Origin: Clostridium felsineum DSM 794
GTDB taxonomy: Bacteria; Bacillota; Clostridia; Clostridiales; Clostridiaceae
DNA: 64,000 nucleotides
Reading direction: 5' to 3'
Assembly (NCBI RefSeq): GCF_002006355.2
Contig: NZ_CP096980.1
Span: forward strand, 2,108,001-2,172,000
Shown here: positions 33,965-42,480 of the stretch, piece after piece
Layout of the letters: every line of letters begins with the position of its first letter
Position numbering within the stretch: position 1 is the first letter of the stretch
Program-made: the position numbers and the translations under genes
Notes under the pieces: model-generated
Databases searched by the model: none
The model's input: only the letters and a program-made list of their open reading frames with translations
What the model was told of the DNA's origin: nothing

Positions 33965-34186
33965 ATGGATAAATTAAAATTAATATTTGCAGAAGTATTA
34001 GATATAGAGCCTGATAAAGTAGAGGATGGTTTAGAGAGAGATGTAATAGATGAATGGGATTCTTTTAGTCATTTAATGCTTATAAATGAAATTGAAAATA
34101 GACTCCAAATAAAATTTACCATGGATCAAGTTGAAAGTATTAGAACTTTTAAAGATCTTAAAAATGTTGTAAGCCAAAAATGTTAG
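33965..34186 (+). CDS. Acyl carrier protein
   Basis: This 73-residue carrier protein has the phosphopantetheine attachment serine at Ser33 in DEWDSFSHLMLI. It has four-helix spacing typical of ACPs (LKLIFAEVLDIEPDKVEDGL at the start, FTMDQVESIRTFKDLKN at the end). It sits 17 bases after the FkbH-like gene and 12 before the acyltransferase. A dedicated ACP in a flagellar sugar island is best explained by ACP-bound acyl transfer to the glycan, not by fatty acid synthesis. Confidence 0.9.
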   Translation: MDKLKLIFAEVLDIEPDKVEDGLERDVIDEWDSFSHLMLINEIENRLQIKFTMDQVESIRTFKDLKNVVSQKC

Positions 34187-34198
34187 AAGGTATTAAGT

Positions 34199-34993
34199 AT
34201 GAATTTTCTTTATGAATTTGAGAATAAAAAGATAAGCAATTATGATTTTAAAGAAGCTCTTTTTAATTTAGGAGTTAAAGAAGGAGATATTGTATTTCTT
34301 CATAGCGACATAACCGTATTTGGAAAGCTTATATTATCCAATAGAAAAGAATTTTTTAATAGTATTATCTCCTCTGTAAAAGAAGTAGTTGGAGAAAATG
34401 GAACTATTATAATGCCAAGCTTTTCTTATAGTTTTTGTAAAGGAGAAATTTTTGATGTACAAAAGACTAAGGGAACAGTTGGAGCATTAAATGAGTTCTT
34501 TAGAAAAAGTGATGATACGGTAAGAACAGTTCAGCCTATATTTTCTTGTTCTATATGGGGAAAGGGTAAAAATGAATTTAGGGAGGTTTCTCTTGATTCC
34601 TTTGGTAAAGATTCAATATTTGATAAGCTTTTTAAAAGTAGAGGGAAACTTTTGTTTCTAGGTGCAGATTTCCATGCATGCACGTATCTTCATTATATAG
34701 AACAAAGTTTTAAAATTCCATACAGATACTTAAAAGTTTTTAAGGGAACAATAAAGAACGGAGAAAAAGATTACTTAGCAGAGTGTAAATTTTATGTTAG
34801 GTATTTAGATAAAAATGTAATTCTTGAAACAGAAAGATTAAAAAATCATCTTTTGGGAAAAAATATTATGAAACAAACTAAAATTGGAGCGGGAAGCATT
34901 TTACTTATAGGTTCAAAAGATCTTTATAATGAAGTATTTGAACTGCTAAAAAAAGACATATTTTATTTGTTAAAGGAACCAGTGAAGATATAG
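34199..34993 (+). CDS. AAC(3)-family N-acyltransferase
   Basis: The 264-residue protein has the aminoglycoside 3-N-acetyltransferase/YokD fold signature. It opens with ALFNLGVKEGDIVFLHSDIT. NGTIIMPSFSYSF and KGTVGALNEFFRK follow, then the later LFLGADFHACTYLHYIEQSF, where the conserved histidine region lies. Members of this family outside resistance loci acylate amino sugars. Next to an FkbH-like protein and an ACP, it may move an acyl group, perhaps glyceryl, to the amino group of a nonulosonic acid or its precursor. It is not evidence for antibiotic resistance. Confidence 0.85.
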   Translation: MNFLYEFENKKISNYDFKEALFNLGVKEGDIVFLHSDITVFGKLILSNRKEFFNSIISSVKEVVGENGTIIMPSFSYSFCKGEIFDVQKTKGTVGALNEFFRKSDDTVRTVQPIFSCSIWGKGKNEFREVSLDSFGKDSIFDKLFKSRGKLLFLGADFHACTYLHYIEQSFKIPYRYLKVFKGTIKNGEKDYLAECKFYVRYLDKNVILETERLKNHLLGKNIMKQTKIGAGSILLIGSKDLYNEVFELLKKDIFYLLKEPVKI

Positions 34994-35033
34994 ACTATAT
35001 ATTCTTTTCTCTAAGACCTTAGGGGGGATGGCA

Positions 35034-36683
35034 ATGAATGAAATTACAAAAAATTCTATAGAAAAATCTAAAGAAAATCATTTTGAAATTAACTATGTTA
35101 TTGAGAAGAGCAAGGATAATAGAAGTGTATTAAAAATCTTTAAGGATGGGAAAAGCATATATATGGGGAGTAAATATAATTCTTCCAGGGACATAGTAGA
35201 TATATCAAATAAAATATTAGAGAAGAATAAAAGTATAGTAATTATCTTTGGACTTGGTTCGGGAGAGTATATAAAAGATATTCTACAGAGTTATAAAGAA
35301 ATAAGGAAAATTATAGTGATTGAACCAGAGTTAAATACAATAAAGGCGTTTATGTTTACAGAATACTTTAAAGAAATAGTAGAGGATAGAAGGGTTTATT
35401 TATGTCTTTTATTGAAAGATGAGTTCTTTGTTAACCTGTCCAGTATGTTAAAGGAAAACGAGGTAGGTGAAATAAATTACATAGTATTTCATAATTACAA
35501 TAGAGTATATAATGATGAACTTAAATATTGTACTGAAGTTCTTCAACATTACATAGATATAGCTTTAAGTAATAGTGGTACAAATAATAAATTTTCAAAA
35601 TTATGGTTTAAGTGTTATGTAAAAAATTTAAGATATATAGTAAAAAGTACTCCTGTATATTATTTCGATAATTTATTCAGAAGTTTACCAGCGGTTATTG
35701 TATCTGCAGGTCCATCTCTTGAAAAGAATCTATCTTATTTAAAGACTTATCAGAATAAATGCGTAATAATTTCTGGAGGAAGAACCTTAAAGTCACTTTT
35801 GGAGACAGGAATAGTACCAGACTTTTTGTGTATTATAGATCCAGCAGATATTGCATACGATCAAGTTAAATCTTATGACTATAGTAGAATACCGCTTGTA
35901 TATTTTGAAAAAACCAATTGGAAGGTAGTCCAAAATCATAAAGGAAACAAGATAATAAATTCTTATGATGAAAACTTAAAGAGATTACTTAAAACAGATG
36001 TAGGAGCACTTGATCATGGTGGTTCAGTTGCACATAATTGTTTAGGTCTTGCTGTTAAATTAGGCTGTAATCCTATAATGATGATAGGACAGGACTTTGC
36101 CTATACAGATGATAAAGCCCATGCTGATATTGCTAGTTCAAAAGGTGAAATAGGAAATTTAAATGATATAGAAGATAATATTTATGTTAAAGACGTATTT
36201 GGGGGGAAGGTTAGAACTGATGCACTTTTAAATATGTATAGAAAAACTATGGAGGAAATGATAAAAATTTATAATGATAGAAAGTACATAAATTGTACAG
36301 AAGGTGGAGCATACATAGAAGGTGCAACAGTGGAGGAATTTGAAAAATCTCTTTATAACCACTGTAAGGTGGATTTGAATAAGAATATTTCTAGTGTTTT
36401 TTCAAAAAATAATAAAATAAAAGTAAATAATGTAATAAAAGAATTAAAGAATACGCTTTTAGAAGGCGAAAGAATAATTGAAGATATAAACAATTCTACT
36501 ATAGAAGATGGAAAGTATGAAAAAATAGTTAATTATATTGAAAAGCATTTTCTTTTGAATCATATGAGTGAAGCTTTAGATAAAAATAATTTAGATAGTA
36601 GTAAATTATGTAATGAATTGATAGAAAACTTAAAGCTTATAAAAGAAACTATGGAATATATAAAAGGACCAGGAGTGGAATAA
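35034..36683 (+). CDS. Maf-type (DUF115) motility accessory glycosyltransferase, copy 3
   Basis: The 549-residue protein is clearly a paralogue of the one at 28760. Shared blocks include GKSIYMGSKYNSSRDIVD, FGLGSGEYIKDIL, PAVIVSAGPSLEKNLSYLK, GGRTLKSLLETGIVPDFLCI, GGSVAHNCLGLAVKLGCNPI and GQDFAYTDDKAHAD. A helical tail follows. ATG 35034 is preferred over ATG 35028 because the G-run Shine-Dalgarno (35022-35027) needs spacing. Two long and one short Maf in one island suggests distinct acceptor sites or donor sugars. Confidence 0.87.
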   Translation: MNEITKNSIEKSKENHFEINYVIEKSKDNRSVLKIFKDGKSIYMGSKYNSSRDIVDISNKILEKNKSIVIIFGLGSGEYIKDILQSYKEIRKIIVIEPELNTIKAFMFTEYFKEIVEDRRVYLCLLLKDEFFVNLSSMLKENEVGEINYIVFHNYNRVYNDELKYCTEVLQHYIDIALSNSGTNNKFSKLWFKCYVKNLRYIVKSTPVYYFDNLFRSLPAVIVSAGPSLEKNLSYLKTYQNKCVIISGGRTLKSLLETGIVPDFLCIIDPADIAYDQVKSYDYSRIPLVYFEKTNWKVVQNHKGNKIINSYDENLKRLLKTDVGALDHGGSVAHNCLGLAVKLGCNPIMMIGQDFAYTDDKAHADIASSKGEIGNLNDIEDNIYVKDVFGGKVRTDALLNMYRKTMEEMIKIYNDRKYINCTEGGAYIEGATVEEFEKSLYNHCKVDLNKNISSVFSKNNKIKVNNVIKELKNTLLEGERIIEDINNSTIEDGKYEKIVNYIEKHFLLNHMSEALDKNNLDSSKLCNELIENLKLIKETMEYIKGPGVE

Positions 36684-36684
36684 C

Positions 36685-37989
36685 ATGGAAGAGATAAATG
36701 AGTTTATCAAAAATAGCAATGAAGTTGGAAAAAAAATATTTGCATTTATAGAAGAACTTTTTCCAATATGTAGAAGTATAACTGGAAATGGTGTAAGAGA
36801 AACTATGGGTATGATAAAAAATCATATACCATTAGAACTACATGAAGTGAAGTCTGGAACTAAAGTATTTGATTGGACTATACCTAAAGAGTGGAATATA
36901 AAAGATGCATATATCAAAAATTCTAAGGGCGAAAGAGTAGTAGACTTTAAAGAAAATAATCTTCATGTTATGAACTATAGTGTTCCAGTTCATAAAAGCA
37001 TGACATTAGAAGAGCTTAAGCCGTATTTGCACACTATTAAAGATCATAAAGACAGAATACCCTATCTAACCTCATATTACAGTGAAAATTGGGGATTTTG
37101 CATGTCAGAAAATAAATTTGAGGAACTCATAGAGGATAAATATGAGGTAGTAATAGATTCATCTCTTGAAGATGGCAGCCTTACATATGGCGAATATTAT
37201 ATAAAAGGTGAACTTGAGGATGAAATATTATTTTCCACATATACATGTCATCCATCTATGTGTAATGATAATTTGAGCGGTGTGGCATTAATTACTTTTA
37301 TAGCTGAAGCTCTTAGCAAAATAAAAACTAGATATTCTTATAGATTTTTATTTGCACCTGAAACTATTGGGTCTATAACTTGGCTTAGTAGAAATGAAGA
37401 TAAACTAAAAAATATAAAAATGGGATTGGTTGCTACTTGTGTTGGCGATGGAGGAATGAAAAATTATAAAAGAACGAAATTTCATGATGCCGAAATAGAT
37501 AGAATAGTAGAAAAAGTTTTAATGCATTGTAATGATAAATATTTTATAGCAGATTTTTTCCCTTGGGGTAGTGATGAAAGGCAATTTGCATCACCTGGAA
37601 TAAATTTGCCAGTCGGTTCACTAATGAGATCATGTTATGGGTTTAATGGTTATCATACATCAGCAGATAATCTGTCTTATATGAGCATAGAAGGACTTTC
37701 CGATTCATATAAGACATATCTTGAAGTAATTTATACTATTGAAAATAATAAAACTTATTTAAACTTGAATCCAAAATGTGAGCCACAGCTTGGTAAAAGA
37801 GGAGTTTACAGAATGATTGGAGGAGGGAGTGATTATCCTTTCGATGAATTTGCAATGTTTTGGGTATTAAACATGAGTGATGGTAAGCACTCGCTTTTAG
37901 ACATAGCTTACAAATCAAATATGGATTTTAAAAGGATAAAATATGCAGCAGATACACTTTATAAGGTAGGACTTCTTAAAATGGTATAA
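36685..37989 (+). CDS. DUF4910 aminopeptidase-like zinc hydrolase
   Basis: The 434-residue protein starts one base after the maf stop. It has ELFPICRSITGNGVRETMG, a middle region with STYTCHPSMCNDNLSGVALI (a His and an Asp placed like metal ligands of M28-type peptidases), FAPETIGSITW and GSDERQFASPGINLPVGSL. A C-terminal winged-helix-like domain follows (FWVLNMSDGKHSLLDIAYKS). Such DUF4910/DUF2172 proteins recur in surface polysaccharide clusters with unknown substrates. In this setting an amide-bond cleaving role on a sugar acyl group is possible. The function remains unproven. Confidence 0.8.
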   Translation: MEEINEFIKNSNEVGKKIFAFIEELFPICRSITGNGVRETMGMIKNHIPLELHEVKSGTKVFDWTIPKEWNIKDAYIKNSKGERVVDFKENNLHVMNYSVPVHKSMTLEELKPYLHTIKDHKDRIPYLTSYYSENWGFCMSENKFEELIEDKYEVVIDSSLEDGSLTYGEYYIKGELEDEILFSTYTCHPSMCNDNLSGVALITFIAEALSKIKTRYSYRFLFAPETIGSITWLSRNEDKLKNIKMGLVATCVGDGGMKNYKRTKFHDAEIDRIVEKVLMHCNDKYFIADFFPWGSDERQFASPGINLPVGSLMRSCYGFNGYHTSADNLSYMSIEGLSDSYKTYLEVIYTIENNKTYLNLNPKCEPQLGKRGVYRMIGGGSDYPFDEFAMFWVLNMSDGKHSLLDIAYKSNMDFKRIKYAADTLYKVGLLKMV

Positions 37990-38009
37990 AGATAAGGGAG
38001 GTACTCAAA

Positions 38010-39032
38010 ATGGGTTACTTTACAGGGAAAAACATATTGATAATTGGTGGAACAGGTACTATAGGTCATGGACTTATTAATGAGCTTTTAAGAGAAAATC
38101 CAAAAGTAATAAGGATATTTAGTAGGGACGAATATAAGCAGTTTTTAATGCAGGATGAATTTAGAGGGATTTTAGATAGATTTAGATTTTTAATAGGTGA
38201 TGTTAGGGATTATGATAGGGTAGAGAGAGCAATGAATGGAATAGATATTGTGTTTAATCTTGCTGCTATGAAGCATGTGCCAGCATGTGAATACAATCCA
38301 GGGGAAGCCATAAAAACTAATATAACAGGTATGCAAAATGTTATAAAGGCAGCTACATATTATAATGTGGAATGTGTTGTTTTTACAAGTTCGGATAAGG
38401 CAATAAATCCCACTAATTCATATGGTGCAACAAAGCTTCTTGCTGAAAAATTAGTACAGGCGGCTAATTATAGTAAAGGAAATGCAAGAACAAAATTTGT
38501 AGCAGTTAGATTTGGTAATGTAATGGGTTCACGTGGTTCAGTAATACCGCTATTTAAAAAGCAAATTGAGGATAATTTAACTATAACTGTAACAGATCCT
38601 AATATGAGCAGATTCATGATGACTTTAAATCAAGCAGTGAGACTTATAATGACGGCGGCAGAGGAGTCTATTGGTGGAGAAGTGTTTATACTTAAAATGC
38701 CAGTTATAAAGCTTATTGATCTTGCGAAGGTTGTAATTGAGGAAACCTCTAGAAAACTAGATAGAAGCCCTGAAAGGATAAAAGTGAAAGAAATAGGCTT
38801 AAGGGCAGGTGAAAGGTGTTATGAAGAGCTTATGACACAAGAGGAATCTGTTAATGCCTATGATATGGGACACTCTTATGCTGTAATTCCATCAAGCTTC
38901 TATATGGGAGATTATACAGCTAGATATAATAAGTATAAAAAAGCAGAGATTGGAAGCTATAATTCATCTAATATAGAACCAATAACTTTAGATGAGGTAA
39001 GAAAGCTTTTGAAAAACTGTGGACTTATTTAG
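38010..39032 (+). CDS. pseB: PseB-like UDP-GlcNAc 4,6-dehydratase
   Basis: This 340-residue extended short-chain dehydrogenase has the NAD loop GGTGTIG (13-19), FSRDEYKQFLMQ, GDVRDYDRVERAM, NLAAMKHVPACEYNPGEAI (where the Lys/His-containing MKHVP is typical of PseB/CapD enzymes), SSDKAINPTNSYGATK with the catalytic Tyr and Lys, and RFGNVMGSRGSVIPLF. PseB starts pseudaminic acid synthesis by 4,6-dehydration with 5-epimerisation of UDP-GlcNAc. The retaining FlaA1/legionaminic variant cannot be ruled out by eye. PseI- and PseG-like genes lie downstream, but no PseC is in between. Confidence 0.85.
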   Translation: MGYFTGKNILIIGGTGTIGHGLINELLRENPKVIRIFSRDEYKQFLMQDEFRGILDRFRFLIGDVRDYDRVERAMNGIDIVFNLAAMKHVPACEYNPGEAIKTNITGMQNVIKAATYYNVECVVFTSSDKAINPTNSYGATKLLAEKLVQAANYSKGNARTKFVAVRFGNVMGSRGSVIPLFKKQIEDNLTITVTDPNMSRFMMTLNQAVRLIMTAAEESIGGEVFILKMPVIKLIDLAKVVIEETSRKLDRSPERIKVKEIGLRAGERCYEELMTQEESVNAYDMGHSYAVIPSSFYMGDYTARYNKYKKAEIGSYNSSNIEPITLDEVRKLLKNCGLI

Positions 39033-39044
39033 AGGAGGTAATCT

Positions 39045-40625
39045 GTGAATATTATTTTTGAAAAAGCTAAAAATGGCAACACTACATGTAAAATTGAAGA
39101 AAATAATAAAGTAAAATATATTTATTCTAAGTACTCACCTGAAAGAATAAATATTAATGAAAAATTTCAGTGTAATAATCTTATATTTTTAGGTTTAGGA
39201 CTCGGATATGAATTGAAAGAAATTATGAATACATTTTCTGGAGATGTGTTCATCTTAGAATGTGAGGAAAAATTTGTAGAAGAAACTCAAAAGAATAAAT
39301 TTACAGAAAATCTTTTAAATAGGTCAAATGTACATTTGTATATAGGTAAAGAGTATAAGAATATTCCGAACCTAGATAGTAAAGTTATTTTTAATAATGA
39401 AAAGATAACTGATTTATACAGAGAATTTTATTATGAGGCCTATAGTTTTTTACAAAATAAAACTGAGGGAATAAGAAAGAAAAAAATAATGGTTTTTGAT
39501 CATGTCACTATAGCAAGAGATTGTATGGATGCTTTTGAGAACATTGGATATGAGGTTATTAGAGCGAAAAGTACTAACGAATATAATGTGGAGGATATTT
39601 TCAACATGATAAAAAAATATCTTCCGGATTATGTGTTTACAATAAACTTTATAGCAGCTATGTCCAATGTTTGTAGTAGTATAGGAGTGAAATACATATC
39701 TTGGACAGTAGATATTCCAGATTACAGTTTTTATAAAGAAGAAGTCTTTAATAGTGTAAATTACATGTTTCATTTTGATGAAGAAATGGTTTCTGAGATA
39801 AAGAAACTCGGAGCCTTAAAGGTATATTATCTTCCACAAGCGGTAAACGTTTCTAGAATAGATAGAATAAAGGTAAATGATGTTTTGAAAGAAAAGTATT
39901 TTTGTGATACAAGTTTTGTTGGAAATACTATAATGAAAAACGAATTTAATTCTATAGAAAATGATCTTAATGATGATGAATTAAATAAGATAGATGCCAT
40001 TTTTAGAGTTCAAGAAAAATTTTTATCTAAGGATATAATAAATGAAAAGTTAGATAGTGGGTTAGTGTTGAGTCTTAAGCGGTTTTTTAGTAAGGAGAAG
40101 ATGCCACTTATTTCAAACAGGAAATTCATGTACTTTATATTATCTAGAAAATTCGATGAACTTCAAAGAATAAATATGGCAAAGACAATTTCAGAAAACT
40201 TTAATTTTAAAGTTTATGGAGATTCAAATTGGAAAAAAGTATTTTGTGATACTAAAGTTTACAGTGGAAATGCTGAACATTATTTAGAAATGCCGCTTGT
40301 ATTTAAATTTTCAAAAGTTAATATAAATCTAATAAGATCGAGTTTTAAAGCAGGGCTTCCTATGAGAGTTTTTGATATTATGGGAAGCGGTGGTTTTATG
40401 GCAAGCAATTACAAAAAAGATTTGGAAAAATTTTTTGTAGAAGGCAAAGATTTTGTGCTTTATAGAGATTTTAAAGAGCTTACTGAGATAATTAAATATT
40501 ATATATGTCATGAAGAAGAAAGAAAAATAATAGCTAAAAATGGCTATGAAAAAGTAAAAAGGTATCACACTTATGAGGTAAGACTTAAAGAAATGATGGA
40601 AGTTTTAGAAGGAAAAATCGTGTAG
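39045..40625 (+). CDS. CgeB-like glycosyltransferase with a Maf-like N-terminal region
   Basis: The 526-residue protein appears to be a fusion. Residues 20-80 (YIYSKYSPERININEKF, IFLGLGLGYELKEIMNTF, FILECEEKF) match the N-terminal part of the Maf proteins in this island. From about 145 onward it is a CgeB/DUF3880-type glycosyltransferase (KKIMVFDHVTIARDCMDAFE, KYISWTVDIPDY, YYLPQAVNVSRID). The C-terminal half has INLIRSSFKAGLPMRVFDIM and ASNYKKDLEKFFVEGKDF as in Glyco_trans_1_2. The GTG start at 39045 follows AGAGGAGG. It likely extends or starts the flagellin glycan. Confidence 0.82.
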   Translation: MNIIFEKAKNGNTTCKIEENNKVKYIYSKYSPERININEKFQCNNLIFLGLGLGYELKEIMNTFSGDVFILECEEKFVEETQKNKFTENLLNRSNVHLYIGKEYKNIPNLDSKVIFNNEKITDLYREFYYEAYSFLQNKTEGIRKKKIMVFDHVTIARDCMDAFENIGYEVIRAKSTNEYNVEDIFNMIKKYLPDYVFTINFIAAMSNVCSSIGVKYISWTVDIPDYSFYKEEVFNSVNYMFHFDEEMVSEIKKLGALKVYYLPQAVNVSRIDRIKVNDVLKEKYFCDTSFVGNTIMKNEFNSIENDLNDDELNKIDAIFRVQEKFLSKDIINEKLDSGLVLSLKRFFSKEKMPLISNRKFMYFILSRKFDELQRINMAKTISENFNFKVYGDSNWKKVFCDTKVYSGNAEHYLEMPLVFKFSKVNINLIRSSFKAGLPMRVFDIMGSGGFMASNYKKDLEKFFVEGKDFVLYRDFKELTEIIKYYICHEEERKIIAKNGYEKVKRYHTYEVRLKEMMEVLEGKIV

Positions 40626-40634
40626 GAGGATAAA

Positions 40635-41021
40635 ATGAAGGTACATCATATAGGTTATGCAGTAAAATGCATAGATAAAGCTTTAGAGAAATTTAAACAG
40701 CTTGGATACACTGAAGAGACAGAAGTTGTAAAAGATGACATACGGGAAGTTTATATAAAGTTCATAATAAATGATGGCTATAGAATTGAACTTATAGCAC
40801 CCAGTGGAGAAAATTCGCCAATTAATAAGACTATAAAAAAGGGGAGTACACCCTATCATATTTGTTATGAGGTTGATGATATATATACATCTATTGAAGA
40901 AATGTCAAAGATAGGATATACCCTTTTTAAAGAGGTACAGATAGCACCAGCAATAGATAATCGTAAGGTTGCTTTTTTATTTTCAAGAGATATAGGTTTA
41001 GTAGAATTATTAGAGAAGTAG
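40635..41021 (+). CDS. VOC-superfamily (glyoxalase fold) protein
   Basis: The 128-residue protein has two beta-alpha-beta-beta-beta modules: KVHHIGYAVKCIDKALEKF and RIELIAPSG in the first half, PYHICYEVDDIYTSIEEM and VAFLFSRDIGLVELLE in the second. The His and Glu residues at metal-ligand positions (His5, Glu at IELI, His at YHICY, Glu near the end) are kept, so a metal site is likely. The pattern resembles methylmalonyl-CoA epimerase-like members. In an FkbH/ACP island it might act on the acyl or sugar intermediate. The substrate is unknown. Confidence 0.8.
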   Translation: MKVHHIGYAVKCIDKALEKFKQLGYTEETEVVKDDIREVYIKFIINDGYRIELIAPSGENSPINKTIKKGSTPYHICYEVDDIYTSIEEMSKIGYTLFKEVQIAPAIDNRKVAFLFSRDIGLVELLEK

Positions 41022-41022
41022 G

Positions 41023-41703
41023 GTGATTAAAATAATAAAAGCAGTTATATTTGATTTGGATGATACCTTATATAATGAAATGGATTTTGTAAAAGAGGGT
41101 TTTAAATGTGTTGCATCTTTTCTTTCTAGTAAATATAATTTTGATGAGAAAAAATTATTTGATGATATATTAGAAATATTAAGGTTAAAGGGAAGAGGAA
41201 AAATCTTTGATACCCTATGTAAGAAATATAATATTAAAGAAGATATAAAAACTTTAGTTGAGATATATAGGAAAACAAACTCACCACTTCAAATTTATGA
41301 CGATGCAAAAGAGGTTTTAGAGAGTTTCAATGGTAAATATAAAATGGGTGTAATAACAGATGGAAAAGCCTCAGTACAGTGGAATAAAATAAATAATTTA
41401 GGAATAGAAAAATATTTCGAAAAAATAATTGTAACAGATGATTTTGGTGAGAAGTTTTGGAAACCAAGTGAATTTGCTTTTATAGAAATGATAAAGTTTT
41501 TAGGATGTAAGGCTTGCGAAGCTGTGTACGTAGGAGATAATCCAAGGAAAGATTTTATTGGTGCAAGAAAAGTAGGCCTATATACTGTAAGAATAATAAG
41601 GGAGCAGGGAGACAACATGTGCTTAGAGGCAGAACATGGATATGAAGCACATAACAGTATTAATAATTTAATGGAACTTTCAAGCATAATTAAAAACATA
41701 TAA
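41023..41703 (+). CDS. HAD-family phosphatase (subfamily I)
   Basis: This 226-residue hydrolase has the nucleophile motif VIFDLDDTLYNE, a helical cap (about 20-95), MGVITDGKASVQWNKINNLG, KPSEFAFIEMIKFL with the conserved Lys, and VYVGDNPRKDFIGARKVGL. It could remove the phosphate from a nonulosonic acid 9-phosphate or another sugar phosphate, as NanP-type enzymes do. The GTG start lies one base after the VOC gene stop, implying coupling. The exact start is uncertain, and the substrate is inferred from context only. Confidence 0.82.
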   Translation: MIKIIKAVIFDLDDTLYNEMDFVKEGFKCVASFLSSKYNFDEKKLFDDILEILRLKGRGKIFDTLCKKYNIKEDIKTLVEIYRKTNSPLQIYDDAKEVLESFNGKYKMGVITDGKASVQWNKINNLGIEKYFEKIIVTDDFGEKFWKPSEFAFIEMIKFLGCKACEAVYVGDNPRKDFIGARKVGLYTVRIIREQGDNMCLEAEHGYEAHNSINNLMELSSIIKNI

Positions 41704-41715
41704 AGGGTGGATAGT

Positions 41716-42465
41716 ATGGGAAAAGTTTTTTGTATAGTACAAGCAAGGATGGGATCAGAAAGACTTCAAGGAAAGGTTCTAAAACCAATTCTAAATAAGC
41801 CAATGGTTATATATACTTTAGATAGATTAACAAAGTCAAAATACATAGATGAAATGATTCTAGCAACATCTTTAATGGAAAGAGAACTTCCCCTTGTTAA
41901 AGTATGTGAGCAATATGGCTACAAGGTTTTTAGAGGTTCTGAGAGCAATGTATTAAAAAGATATATAGATGCAGCAGAAAGCTTTGGGGCTTCTGAAAAT
42001 GATGTAATAATAAGAGTTACAGGAGATTGTCCACTGGTCGATCCTATAATAGTAGATAATGTTATAACGAAATTTTTAAGTAATACTTATGATTATGTGA
42101 GATTGGATGTTCCAGATACTTTTGTAAGAGGTTTTGATGTGGAGATTTTTTCAATGAAAGCACTTAAAAAAATAAATAGTTTATTAAATAATATAGGTGA
42201 AGAAATGGATATGTATAAGGAACATGTAACTCTTTATATGTATAAGCACCCTAAAGAATTTAAAATAGGTTATGTACGTGGTGATGAGATTTATTTAAGA
42301 CCTTACAGGCTTTGTGTTGATACAGAAGAAGATTTCAAGCTAGTAGAGAATATATACAAATATTTTAATGATGAATTTGTTTCTGCAAAAACTGTAATAG
42401 AGTATCTTGATAAAAATTCTGAAATAGCACAAATTAATAACAATATAAAACAAAAAGAAGTTTAA
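41716..42465 (+). CDS. SpsF/NeuA-like cytidylyltransferase
   Basis: The 249-residue protein has the nucleotidyltransferase start FCIVQARMGSERLQGKVLKP, NKPMVIYTLDRLTKSKYIDE, IRVTGDCPLVDPIIVDNVI and a DVEIFSMKALKKIN region. This is the SpsF-like branch of the CMP-sugar synthetase family. It probably activates the nonulosonic acid made by the PseI-like synthase as a CMP-sugar, the donor that Maf-type enzymes would use (PseF role). ATG 41716 is chosen because AAAGGG at 41702-41707 has proper spacing; a GTG at 41707 overlaps it. Confidence 0.83.
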   Translation: MGKVFCIVQARMGSERLQGKVLKPILNKPMVIYTLDRLTKSKYIDEMILATSLMERELPLVKVCEQYGYKVFRGSESNVLKRYIDAAESFGASENDVIIRVTGDCPLVDPIIVDNVITKFLSNTYDYVRLDVPDTFVRGFDVEIFSMKALKKINSLLNNIGEEMDMYKEHVTLYMYKHPKEFKIGYVRGDEIYLRPYRLCVDTEEDFKLVENIYKYFNDEFVSAKTVIEYLDKNSEIAQINNNIKQKEV

Positions 42466-42480
42466 GTAGGAGAGTTTAAG

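Noticed and set aside
34199..34993. Aminoglycoside resistance gene
   Set aside because: The fold is AAC(3)-like, but its place next to an ACP and nonulosonate genes points to sugar acylation. Nothing else suggests resistance.
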